A stretch of 5,625 bases of DNA from contig CAITYI010000429.1 of assembly GCA_903896585.1 (NCBI GenBank), forward strand, positions 1 through 5,625, in the 5' to 3' direction. The position numbers and the translations under genes are program-made. The notes beneath the pieces are model-generated. The model was given only the letters and a program-made list of their open reading frames with translations. It had not been told where the DNA came from and searched no databases. Each line of letters begins with the position of its first letter. Positions within the stretch are counted from its first letter, which is position 1. Below are positions 1 to 5,394 of the stretch, one piece after another. Source of the DNA: an uncultured bacterium. GTDB taxonomy: Bacteria; Actinomycetota; Actinomycetes; S36-B12.

Positions 1-1
1 A

Positions 2-919
2 GATTCTGCAGCCACCACCCTTCCTCTTAAGCACAAACCGGACTGGATTTCAAAGGCTGCTTCGCGGCGAGGGTTCCTCCTGTCGCTGCCTGCGTGGATC
101 CTGATGATTCCGCTCTTTTTCGTACCGCTGGCCGTCGGCACATACTTATCATTTTTTGACAAGACTCTTGGTTTTCCCATGGAGCCCACCTTTGTGGGGC
201 TCGAAAATTATCGGACCGAGATTCTCAATCCGGTTTTTTATGAAGCCCTCTTTAAGACACTCGTGATCTTGGCACTTGGACTCCTCTTACAGTTTCCTCT
301 CGGCATGGTCATCGCTCTCGCGCTACACCGGCGTTTTGTTGGTCGTGGGTTCTTCCGCACCCTCGTGCTTTTGCCCATGCTCCTCACACCCGTTGCCGTC
401 GGTTTGATGTGGCGCTTCATGTACAACCCCGAACTTGGCATCATCAACTGGTGGTTAACAAGTCTCGGGCTCCCATCAGTCGATTGGTTGGGTTCCCCCT
501 GGCCGGCAGTGTTTGCCGTCACGATCGTCGACAGTTGGCAGGCACTCTCTCTGGTCGTATTACTCATCCTTGCCGGCCTTTCGTCAATAGATCAAGGACC
601 TGCTGAAGCTGCCAAAGTTGACGGGGCTTCATCGTGGCAACTCTTTCGCTACATCACGCTGCCGGCTTTAATGCCAATTCTCTTGGTCACACTCATGATT
701 CGAGTAATCGACGGATTCAAAATTTTCGATGTCATCTTCATCCTCACTCGAGGCGGCCCAGGAATTTCAACTCAAACGGTGAGTTTGCTCGACTACAACG
801 TGGCCTTCACTTTCTTGGCCACGAGTAGAGCTTCGGCAATTGGGGTCGTACTTGTTCTTTTAACCCTGCCGATCTACTTCCTGTGGCGAAAAGTTGTCAC
901 GCTGCAAGGAACGTCATGA
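2..919 (+). CDS. Sugar ABC transporter permease, MalF/UgpA type (5' end outside window)
   Basis: This is one of the two inner-membrane permeases of a CUT1-type carbohydrate importer. The frame is open to the left edge with no ATG, GTG or TTG before the ATG at 104. That ATG lies inside the first hydrophobic segment (visible residues about 24-50, after a basic stretch with SRRG), so the true start is upstream of the window. 305 residues are visible. Membrane segments fall at about 24-50, 85-109, 117-138, 168-192, 220-246 and 275-295. The cytoplasmic EAA loop that docks on the ATPase starts at visible residue 202 (EAAKVDGA, then LP about 16 residues after the EAA), which is diagnostic of the BPD_transp_1 superfamily. 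The stop overlaps the start of the next permease as ATGA (916-919), so the pair is co-translated. The substrate cannot be read from the sequence; a di- or oligosaccharide, or glycerol-phosphate as in UgpA, is possible. The family call is firm. Confidence 0.93.
   Translation, partial: DSAATTLPLKHKPDWISKAASRRGFLLSLPAWILMIPLFFVPLAVGTYLSFFDKTLGFPMEPTFVGLENYRTEILNPVFYEALFKTLVILALGLLLQFPLGMVIALALHRRFVGRGFFRTLVLLPMLLTPVAVGLMWRFMYNPELGIINWWLTSLGLPSVDWLGSPWPAVFAVTIVDSWQALSLVVLLILAGLSSIDQGPAEAAKVDGASSWQLFRYITLPALMPILLVTLMIRVIDGFKIFDVIFILTRGGPGISTQTVSLLDYNVAFTFLATSRASAIGVVLVLLTLPIYFLWRKVVTLQGTS
906..910 (+). promoter_or_regulatory. Shine-Dalgarno AAGGA that sets the second permease start
   Basis: AAGGA lies inside the end of the first permease gene, five bases before the ATG at 916. 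It decides between that ATG and the in-frame ATG at 883, which has no comparable site and would add eleven non-hydrophobic residues and a longer overlap. Confidence 0.7.
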
Positions 920-1743
920 GAATACGTATTGGCTCCATCGCCACCATCATTTTCTTAACATTCACATCCATCGCATTGCTCTTTCCAATTTTTTGGACGA
1001 TATCCACGTCTCTCAAGACGCGGGCGGAAACCTTCCAGTTGCCCCCGGTCTATCTCGGCTTCACACCCACCTTGAGGAACTACGAGGCGCTCTTCTCCGA
1101 TGCTGCATTCCTCAGAGTTCTCATAAACACCATCGTCGTAACGGTCGGATCTACTCTTCTCGCGATAACAGTGGGTGCGCTCGCGGCCTACGGCCTCGCC
1201 AGGGCGCGCTCATTCCCGGGGAGGCGACCTTTAGAAGTTTCACTCATCCTGCTTCGCGCAATGCCCGGGGTGGTACTTGTTGTTCCGCTGTATGACCTGC
1301 TGGCCAATGCGGGTCTGCTTGGCAAGATGCCCACACTGATCGTCCTGTACGCATTGGTGAATCTGCCATTCACCATTTGGATCATGACTCCCTATTTCCA
1401 AGGGATTCCTGCGGAACTCGAAGAGGCCGCGGTGGTAGACGGCGCTTCCTCGCGGACCGTCTTCTTGAAAATCGTACTTCCGGTAGCTTTGCCTGGCATC
1501 GCTGCAACAGCGCTTTTTGTCGGTTTACTCGCCTGGAACGAGTTCCTCATTCCGGTCGTGTTGGGCAACGAGTCAACCAAGACCCTTCCCGTGCTGATTT
1601 CCGGTTTCATCAGTGCCCGCGATTTGGATTGGGGTCCCATGGCTGCAGCCTCATCTCTAGCGATCATTCCTATCGCTATCGTGACCATAGTTATGCAGCG
1701 ACGGTTAGTGAGCGGATTGAGCCAAGGGGCAGTTAAAGGATGA
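916..1743 (+). CDS. Sugar ABC transporter permease, MalG/UgpE type
   Basis: This is the second permease of the CUT1 importer and forms the membrane channel with the preceding gene product. At 275 residues it has the usual MalG-family length. Hydrophobic segments lie at about 8-30, 68-95, 105-125, 138-160, 188-210 and 243-263. The EAA loop begins at E170 (EAAVVDGASS, then LP at 188-189). The start at 916 has a good Shine-Dalgarno and gives the four-base ATGA overlap typical of these pairs. The C-terminus ends AVKG and its stop is itself the first ATGA of the repeat ladder at 1733-1810. No ATPase gene follows. In actinobacteria such importers are often energised by a shared ATPase of the MsiK type encoded elsewhere; applying that here is inference. 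The substrate is unknown. Confidence 0.94.
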   Translation: MRIRIGSIATIIFLTFTSIALLFPIFWTISTSLKTRAETFQLPPVYLGFTPTLRNYEALFSDAAFLRVLINTIVVTVGSTLLAITVGALAAYGLARARSFPGRRPLEVSLILLRAMPGVVLVVPLYDLLANAGLLGKMPTLIVLYALVNLPFTIWIMTPYFQGIPAELEEAAVVDGASSRTVFLKIVLPVALPGIAATALFVGLLAWNEFLIPVVLGNESTKTLPVLISGFISARDLDWGPMAAASSLAIIPIAIVTIVMQRRLVSGLSQGAVKG

Positions 1744-1802
1744 GCATTAAAGTATGAACGCCAAAGTATGAACGTTAAAGTATGAACGTTAAGGGATGAA
1801 CA
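1733..1802 (+). repeat. Five tandem 14-bp repeats between permease and regulator genes
   Basis: The units start at 1733, 1747, 1761, 1775 and 1789, with consensus TTAAAGTATGAACG. Units two and four are identical and unit three differs only in its first two bases (CC). The outer units carry GGATG in place of GTATG, and the last also has AAGG for AAAG. The first unit overlaps the last codons and stop of the permease gene. Each unit contains ATGA. The period of 14 is five codons minus one base, so every copy keeps a stop-start overlap with its neighbour. Clustered direct repeats before a regulator gene could also be protein-binding sites. The repeat itself is directly visible; its role is inferred. 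Confidence 0.95.
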
Positions 1803-1810
1803 CTGAATGA
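1740..1810 (+). other. Chain of five ATGA-linked mini-ORFs leading into the ROK gene
   Basis: Starts at 1740, 1754, 1768, 1782 and 1796 open mini-ORFs encoding MSIKV, MNAKV, MNVKV, MNVKG and MNTE. Each stop codon overlaps the next start as ATGA: permease stop/1740, then 1754, 1768, 1782, 1796, and finally 1807, the regulator start. The first four steps are 14 bases and the last is 11, all one short of a multiple of three. A ribosome finishing the permease could reach the regulator by six successive termination-reinitiation events. Shine-Dalgarno-like runs occur only at 1724-1729 (AAGGGG) and 1791-1795 (AAGGG, 11 bases before 1807). The mini-ORFs are directly visible; their translation is not shown. 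Confidence 0.8.
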
Positions 1811-3015
1811 GCGTCGAACCCCCGCGCCCTAATCGCCACAAATTAATTCGCCGTCACAATGAGTCGCTTGTGCTCAACGTGATCGGATCATCGGATAAGC
1901 CTGTGAGTAACGCGACGATCGTCGACCATACCGGGTTGAGTCGACCCACCGTCAATGTGCTCATCGATGACCTGTGCGATACCGGGCTCATTCAGGAAGC
2001 TGGTGTTCGCACAGGTTTTTTGGGTCGTCCCGCATCACTCGTCGAGCTAAATCCGGAGTTCGCCGCGGTTGCCGCAATCGCAGTCGACTCAACCAGCATT
2101 ACAGTCGCAATATCTGATCTCACCGCGCACATTCGTTGTGAGGTGCGAGAAACGCTACCGAAATCTGCCTCTGTTGTTGATGCAATAGACAAACTGCTGA
2201 ACACCTGTCTGGATCAATCCGGGTTCAAATCAAATCGCATCAAGGCCTACTGCGTCTCTGAGCCTGGCGTCGCATCTTCGACCGGAGTTCCTCGCGCCCT
2301 CGCACCCAACGTTCCCGAACTCCATGACGCTTGGCTTCAAAAGCGACTCAACTCACGAAACTCGGCACCAATCCTGTTCGAAAACGATGTGAACCTTGCC
2401 GCAATCGGTGAGCAACGTTTCGGGATCGCTAAAGGGGAACCTTCCTTTGCGTTCTTGCTGGTTGACACAGGTATCGGCATGGGATTGATGGTCAATGGGG
2501 ATGTGTGGCGCGGGGTGCACGGTGCTGCCGGCGAGGCCGGCTATCTCCCCATCGGTGAAGGTCCTCTCACCGGCCGAGCAGCGAAAGTTGGATCGCTCGA
2601 ACTTCATGCTGGTTCCCGCGCTTTCCTCTCCCGCTTCCGAACAGCCACGGGCACATCGCGTGCAACTGTCAGCACTGTTTTGAATTTGGCAGTGCAAGGA
2701 GATGTGAAAGCCCAAGAAGCCATTCACCATGAAGCCGACCTCGTGAGTCGCGCAGTCCTTTCCACCGTTGCGCTACTAGATCCTGCATTCGTAGTTCTCG
2801 GTGGGGAAATCGGTTCTCATGAACTAGTCGCAGATGCAGTTCGGTCGCGTATGCAATCAATAGCGCCCTATCCGGTCGATGTCCGCACGAGCATTCTCGG
2901 TGAACGAGCTCCTGTCCTAGGAGCACTAGCAACAGCACTGGATGTTGCGCGACAGGAACTTGGGTTACCAACGATCAGTCACGACCTACGTCCCTCGAAT
3001 GGGATCCAGTCGTGA
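1807..3015 (+). CDS. ROK-family transcriptional regulator (NagC/XylR type)
   Basis: 402 residues, a normal length for ROK repressors. An N-terminal winged helix covers about 12-80, with the recognition helix at about 43-55 (HTGLSRPTVNVL) and a wing containing GRP at 73-75. The sugar-kinase-like ROK domain follows from about 85: PGVASSTG at 153-160, ENDVNLAA at 192-199, TGIGMGL at 221-227, GAAGEAGY at 239-246 and LDPAFVVLGGEIG at 324-336. The phosphate-binding DxGGT motif is replaced by VDSTSIT (93-99). The zinc-binding CxCGxxGC motif that normally follows the ExGH region is absent, and its His is Tyr246. The kinase fold therefore probably serves only for ligand sensing. It follows the permeases through an ATGA-linked ladder, so it likely controls this transporter. 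Its ligand is unknown. ATG 1807 is the only start that fits both the ladder and the winged helix. Confidence 0.92.
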   Translation: MSVEPPRPNRHKLIRRHNESLVLNVIGSSDKPVSNATIVDHTGLSRPTVNVLIDDLCDTGLIQEAGVRTGFLGRPASLVELNPEFAAVAAIAVDSTSITVAISDLTAHIRCEVRETLPKSASVVDAIDKLLNTCLDQSGFKSNRIKAYCVSEPGVASSTGVPRALAPNVPELHDAWLQKRLNSRNSAPILFENDVNLAAIGEQRFGIAKGEPSFAFLLVDTGIGMGLMVNGDVWRGVHGAAGEAGYLPIGEGPLTGRAAKVGSLELHAGSRAFLSRFRTATGTSRATVSTVLNLAVQGDVKAQEAIHHEADLVSRAVLSTVALLDPAFVVLGGEIGSHELVADAVRSRMQSIAPYPVDVRTSILGERAPVLGALATALDVARQELGLPTISHDLRPSNGIQS

Positions 3016-3120
3016 GGTAGCGACACGAATACCGCGTATTTTCTGAAACGGGTGCAAGGCAGCCTTGGCCTTAAGCGAGAATGGAATCATTCACACCTGC
3101 GATCGCACTTAACCCCAGCA

Positions 3121-3240
3121 ATTTCACTTCACCAATGAATGAGAATCACCCAACAATCTCGCAAAATCCTACAGTCGCAGTATCCACGCGAGGTTATGCA
3201 CATGGTTATGCACTAAGTTCTTCACACACCTCAGGCCCCG
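3121..3240 (+). repeat. 120-bp dispersed direct repeat, copy A
   Basis: This stretch aligns without gaps to 5395-5514, with 97 of 120 positions identical by hand count. The best-conserved blocks are the first 11-13 bases (ATTTCACTTCACC with one change), 3181-3200 around TATCCAC and AGGTTATGCA, GGTTATGCA at 3204-3212, CACACACC at 3223-3230 and GGCCCCG at 3234-3240. In copy B that last heptamer is the 5' acceptor strand of tRNA-Arg. Similarity stops abruptly after it, so copy A looks like a tRNA upstream region that lost, or never had, its tRNA. Confidence 0.9.
3180..3226 (+). repeat. 12-bp-phased TTATGCACA-like motifs in copy A
   Basis: TTATGCACA (3194), TTATGCACT (3206) and TTCTTCACA (3218) lie exactly 12 bp apart, with GTATCCACG (3180) 14 bp upstream. 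The first matches the enterobacterial DnaA-box consensus TTWTNCACA and the others deviate by one or two bases. A perfect inverted match, TGTGCATAA, lies at 3247-3255. The same phasing recurs in copy B. DnaA binding is inference; the motifs could be sites for another protein. Confidence 0.5.
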
Positions 3241-3264
3241 GGCGTGTGTGCATAACTCCTTTTT
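3217..3264 (+). terminator. Imperfect hairpin followed by T5 (possible operon terminator)
   Basis: Arm 3217-3229 (GTTCTTCACACAC) pairs with 3244-3256 (GTGTGTGCATAAC): seven consecutive base pairs plus GTT/AAC at the base, with two mismatches between them. The loop is about 14 bases and rich in G and C. TCC and TTTTT follow at 3257-3264. It lies about 200 bp past the regulator stop, so it is a distant terminator at best. Confidence 0.3.
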
Positions 3265-3301
3265 GTGAGAGAATTGTTTAACGGATTTTGGCCATCAATT
3301 A

Positions 3302-3337
3302 GCCAAAGTGAAAATTTTTTGCCTAAAAGTGAAAATT
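3302..3337 (+). repeat. Tandem AAAGTGAAAATT pair with 21-bp period (possible IS21-type end)
   Basis: AAAGTGAAAATT occurs at 3305-3316 and 3326-3337, each preceded by GCC. The spacing of two helical turns suggests paired binding sites. IS21-family ends are known to carry short repeated transposase-binding sites, and the TGT at 3275-3277 would suit such an end, but no transposase gene or partner end is present. TTTGGC/GCCAAA (3287-3292 and 3302-3307) forms a small dyad beside it. An operator is the alternative. Confidence 0.45.
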
Positions 3338-3460
3338 GATGCAGCCGAGGTGCCGCGTCGGTTGACGGTCTATCTGGAGCACACCATTATTCAGCCAGGA
3401 AATCAATTCGCCGGACCTAATCCCCGCGAGTGCTCCACCACACCTATCGAAGTCGCATAA
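3308..3460 (+). CDS. Doubtful 50-codon ORF with GTG start
   Basis: The frame runs from GTG 3308 to TAA 3458-3460; a second in-frame GTG at 3329 would give 43 residues. The peptide contains AAEVPRRLTVYLEH and PGNQFAGPNPREC and matches no family I recognise. There is no Shine-Dalgarno, the start lies in the AAAGTGAAAATT repeat, and the opposite strand is also partly open here. It may be a gene remnant or chance. Confidence 0.15.
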   Translation: MKIFCLKVKIDAAEVPRRLTVYLEHTIIQPGNQFAGPNPRECSTTPIEVA

Positions 3461-3483
3461 AATACAAACTACCGAGACTGTTC

Positions 3484-3505
3484 CTGTGACAAGCGCGCAT
3501 CACAG
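3484..3505. repeat. Inverted repeat CTGTGA-N10-TCACAG
   Basis: Perfect six-base arms (3484-3489 and 3500-3505) flank a core containing GCGCGC. The spacer is 10, not the 6 of a CRP-type site. No adjacent start codon suggests an operator role. Confidence 0.4.
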
Positions 3506-3525
3506 TTTGCCTAGGTTCGAACGAT

Positions 3526-3535
3526 GACACGTGTC
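3526..3535. repeat. Perfect palindrome GACACGTGTC
   Basis: A ten-base palindrome without spacer lies about 45 bp past the stop of the minus-strand gene. Its role is unknown; it may be chance or a protein site. Confidence 0.4.
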
Positions 3536-3540
3536 TTGGA

Positions 3541-3573
3541 CAGCTGCCAACGTCGATGATGACGTTATTGCTG
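3541..3573 (-). terminator. Interrupted hairpin just past the surface-protein stop codon
   Basis: AACGTC (3549-3554) pairs with GACGTT (3561-3566) across GATGAT. CAGC (3541-3544) pairs with GCTG (3570-3573) outside a small internal loop. It begins six bases after the stop codon on the minus strand. No T-run follows, so it is a weak candidate for ending transcription or protecting the message. Confidence 0.3.
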
Positions 3574-3579
3574 TGGATA

Positions 3580-5172
3580 CTAAAGTCCGAGAAGTTTCTT
3601 TTGGCCTTTACTCAATGCAGCTACTTGAGCCCTAGTAAAGGCCTTAACCTGACGGTCACTAAACGCCTTGAGTTGAGAAGAAGTCATTGAAGATATTTGG
3701 CCCGGACTCATGGCCTTCAGTTGCAGTGAAGTCATTTTGACGACGGCATCAGGGCTAATAGCCTGAATTTGTTCCTCACTCATAGCCAGAACAGCATTCG
3801 GCGAGAGTCGGGCAACCGATGCTGGTCGCATTGACGTGATATTGGCCGGAGCTAATGCTGCAACTGTCGCAGGACGTAATTGGGCAGCACCATTGGGCCG
3901 GATGTTACGAACTTGATCCGTTGTCAGGCGTTCTGCCTGATCAGGAGTAATTCCACGCAATGCCGCTGGGGCTAAAGTTCTAAACACTTCGGGGGCAACC
4001 GTGGCTATTTGCTCCGGGCTGATCGCAGAAACCTCACTCGCCGTCACCGAACTGGGATTAGTTACTTCAAAAGGTGGCACCGCAATTGGAATGGTGGCTG
4101 CTGGAGTAGTCACTGGCACTTCGCTCGTCGCTGGAGCCGGAGTGATTGTTGGAGCAGTTTCTTCTGAGCTTCCACCTCCACCTCCGCCACTACCTGAACT
4201 TGGGGCAGCCGAAGGAGTAGAAAATGTGAAAGTCACTGATGTACTGCCAGCTTCATACATGGCGGATTGTGCTGCGCTGGCTTGAACCTGACACGTTCCC
4301 ACACCTGAATAAGTGATTACTGCGGTCGTGGAATTAATGGTGCAGTCAGTTGCTCCGGCATCCACAACTGAGTAGGTAACCGTCCCATCACCATACCTAC
4401 TAGCCAATGCACTCGGAGTCACAGTTCCTGACGTCCCCGTGACACCCGTATTTGTTGGTGCCCACGACACCGTTTGTGTAGCCCGCGTGATGGTGAAGAC
4501 AACTGTCAATGCAGCCGCGGAATATGCACCTGATGCAGCTCCCGTCATATACGGCGTAATCGCCGAAACTTGACAAGTTCCTGCGCCAGTGAAAGTTAAA
4601 ACGCCCGTGAGTTGAGCCACCGTGCAGCCGGTGGTTCCAGCATTTGACAACGCATATGTGGCACCAGCCCACGAGTTCGTTGTAGCCGTTTGATTCGGGG
4701 TGAGTGTTCCTAGTGGAGCTGACACCGTTGTGTTCGTTGGAGCCCACGTGATTGTACTCGGCCAAGCGCCTTTAAGAGGTAGAGCTCCATTGATGTTTGG
4801 CGTGAGAACACCCGCGCTCACCGTGATCACTGTGCGGTCGCTTGTGCTGGGCGAATTTCCAAAATAGAAGCCCCCATAAACTGCGCTCGACTCATCAAAC
4901 CCAGTCTCATTTAGAAATACAACATAATTTGCAACAGGAACTACCCGAGAATAGGTTCCATCGCTTCCAGTAATTGCGCAACCGGCTCCATTTGAACCAA
5001 CACCAGGCACGTAGAAACACACAGGGATGCCAGACAGGGGTAAACCGTCGGACTCTTTCGTCAAAGTTCCCGATATTGACCCTGTGGATGTGGCATTTGC
5101 AGGAGGGCTCCCACCTAGAACAACTACAACTAGAGAAAAGACAAACACAAATAATGCAGAACGCTTAAGCAC
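3580..5172 (-). CDS. Secreted surface protein: Ig-like domains plus octapeptide-repeat tail
   Basis: 530 residues from a GTG start at 5172. Residues 1-27 form a signal peptide: LKR, a long Phe/Val/Leu core, cleavage after ANA. Residues about 30-133 resemble a carboxypeptidase-regulatory or Cna-B-like beta domain (GSISGTLT, then SDGTYS). Two Ig-like domains follow at about 137-228 and 230-318. Each starts near WAPTNT and has a Cys pair 17 residues apart (183/200, 277/294), probably disulfides. A linker rich in Gly, Pro and Thr (about 319-375, with six Gly in a row) leads to 19 gapless octapeptides (376-527), then LGL. There is no LPxTG motif, C-terminal membrane helix or catalytic motif. The GTG is preferred over ATG 5358 because it begins the signal peptide directly, has GGGGG (5181-5185) eight bases upstream, and lies downstream of a promoter. 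A role in attachment or the cell surface layer is inference. Confidence 0.85.
   Translation of the reverse strand: MLKRSALFVFVFSLVVVVLGGSPPANATSTGSISGTLTKESDGLPLSGIPVCFYVPGVGSNGAGCAITGSDGTYSRVVPVANYVVFLNETGFDESSAVYGGFYFGNSPSTSDRTVITVSAGVLTPNINGALPLKGAWPSTITWAPTNTTVSAPLGTLTPNQTATTNSWAGATYALSNAGTTGCTVAQLTGVLTFTGAGTCQVSAITPYMTGAASGAYSAAALTVVFTITRATQTVSWAPTNTGVTGTSGTVTPSALASRYGDGTVTYSVVDAGATDCTINSTTAVITYSGVGTCQVQASAAQSAMYEAGSTSVTFTFSTPSAAPSSGSGGGGGGSSEETAPTITPAPATSEVPVTTPAATIPIAVPPFEVTNPSSVTASEVSAISPEQIATVAPEVFRTLAPAALRGITPDQAERLTTDQVRNIRPNGAAQLRPATVAALAPANITSMRPASVARLSPNAVLAMSEEQIQAISPDAVVKMTSLQLKAMSPGQISSMTSSQLKAFSDRQVKAFTRAQVAALSKGQKKLLGL
3592..4047 (-). repeat. Nineteen tandem octapeptide codons (24-bp protein repeat)
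   Basis: Residues 376-527 divide without a gap into 19 octads: position 1 hydrophobic (L, I, M, V, F), 2 mostly S/T/A/R, 3 Pro in 11 of 19, 5 Gln in 10 of 19, 6 mostly V/I/L/A, 8 often Ala. Examples are ISPEQIAT, LSPNAVLA and FTRAQVAA. The DNA units have diverged, so the array is old or under amino-acid-level selection. The last seven or so octads gain Lys and Arg, which makes the C-terminus basic. Confidence 0.9.
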
Positions 5173-5190
5173 GAAATCAGCCCCCGTGGC

Positions 5191-5214
5191 AAAGCATCTC
5201 GAATTAGATGCTTT
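5191..5214 (-). promoter_or_regulatory. Perfect 9-bp inverted repeat over the expected transcription start
   Basis: AAAGCATCT (5191-5199) and AGATGCTTT (5206-5214) are exact inverted copies separated by six bases. The upstream arm covers the transcription start predicted from the -10 box at 5223-5218. That placement fits a repressor operator. A 5' hairpin in the message is less likely because the start would cut the stem. Confidence 0.55.
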
Positions 5215-5217
5215 AGC

Positions 5218-5247
5218 AGTATAAATGCGAAACCATGGAGATAGCAA
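5218..5247 (-). promoter_or_regulatory. Sigma-70-type promoter of the surface-protein gene
   Basis: On the minus strand TTGCTA (5247-5242) and TATACT (5223-5218) lie 18 bp apart, matching TTGACA at 4 of 6 and TATAAT at 5 of 6. Transcription would start near 5211, giving a leader of about 40 bases to GTG 5172. This supports the GTG start. Confidence 0.5.
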
Positions 5248-5316
5248 TACCGCGCTAATGGTCACTGAGTTACAACTCCACCCCACGTCCTCGCTAGCCA
5301 AACGACGTTCGCCCAC

Positions 5317-5359
5317 CATGCTTTGGCTTGCCAGAAAGGACGAAATAGGCCCAAGCATG
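5317..5359. repeat. 11-bp inverted repeat (one mismatch) with 21-bp spacer
   Basis: CATGCTTTGGC (5317-5327) and GCCCAAGCATG (5349-5359) pair at 10 of 11 positions. The repeat lies between the surface-protein promoter and repeat copy B. No T-run follows on either strand, so a terminator is unlikely. It could be a regulatory site or a relic of rearrangement. Confidence 0.5.
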
Positions 5360-5394
5360 ACAACTCCAGAACGACTGTTTGCCTAACTATCACT

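Larger units (their letters stand above)
3016..3579. other. Gene-poor intergenic region between convergent genes
   Basis: No convincing gene lies between the regulator stop and the end of the minus-strand surface-protein gene. The region holds repeat copy A (3121-3240), a hairpin with T-run (3217-3264), a 21-bp-phased direct repeat (3302-3337), a doubtful GTG ORF (3308-3460), an 8-bp inverted repeat TGGAGCAC/GTGCTCCA (3375-3382 and 3430-3437), and three dyads near 3484-3573. The first 100 bp contain only weak short dyads, such as CAAGG/CCTTG around 3054-3066, and no clear terminator for the operon. Confidence 0.7.

Noticed and set aside
104..106. ATG as the start of the first permease
   Set aside because: The frame is open to the window edge and this ATG falls inside the first membrane segment; the residues upstream look like a normal MalF-type cytoplasmic N-terminus.
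883..885. Upstream ATG for the second permease
   Set aside because: It has no Shine-Dalgarno and overlaps deep into the first permease; ATG 916 has AAGGA at proper spacing and the ATGA overlap.
1392..1841. Minus-strand ORF of 149 codons across the permease end and ladder
   Set aside because: It is antisense to a clear permease and the ladder, with no family features.
2353..2730. Minus-strand ORF of 125 codons inside the ROK gene
   Set aside because: It is antisense to conserved ROK motifs and has a composition unlike a real protein.
3121..3260. Chromosomal or plasmid replication origin based on DnaA-box-like motifs
   Set aside because: There is no dnaA, dnaN, rep or AT-rich unwinding element, and the same motifs recur before a tRNA gene; a binding array remains possible but an origin is not supported.
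3081..3281. 66-codon ORF between regulator and surface-protein gene
   Set aside because: It lies over repeat copy A and the junction hairpin, has low-complexity composition and no ribosome site; changes between copies A and B show no coding pattern.
3485..3504. CRP/FNR-like site TGTGA...TCACA
   Set aside because: The spacer is 10 bases, whereas CRP sites need 6, and no promoter follows.
4001..4285. Plus-strand ORF of 94 codons inside the surface-protein gene
   Set aside because: It is a mirror of the Ala/Gly/Pro/Thr-rich linker and octads; the minus frame has a signal peptide, domains and repeats.
5173..5358. N-terminal extension of the surface protein to ATG 5358
   Set aside because: It would bury the signal peptide at residues 63-89 and would be translated across the promoter and dyad at 5191-5247.
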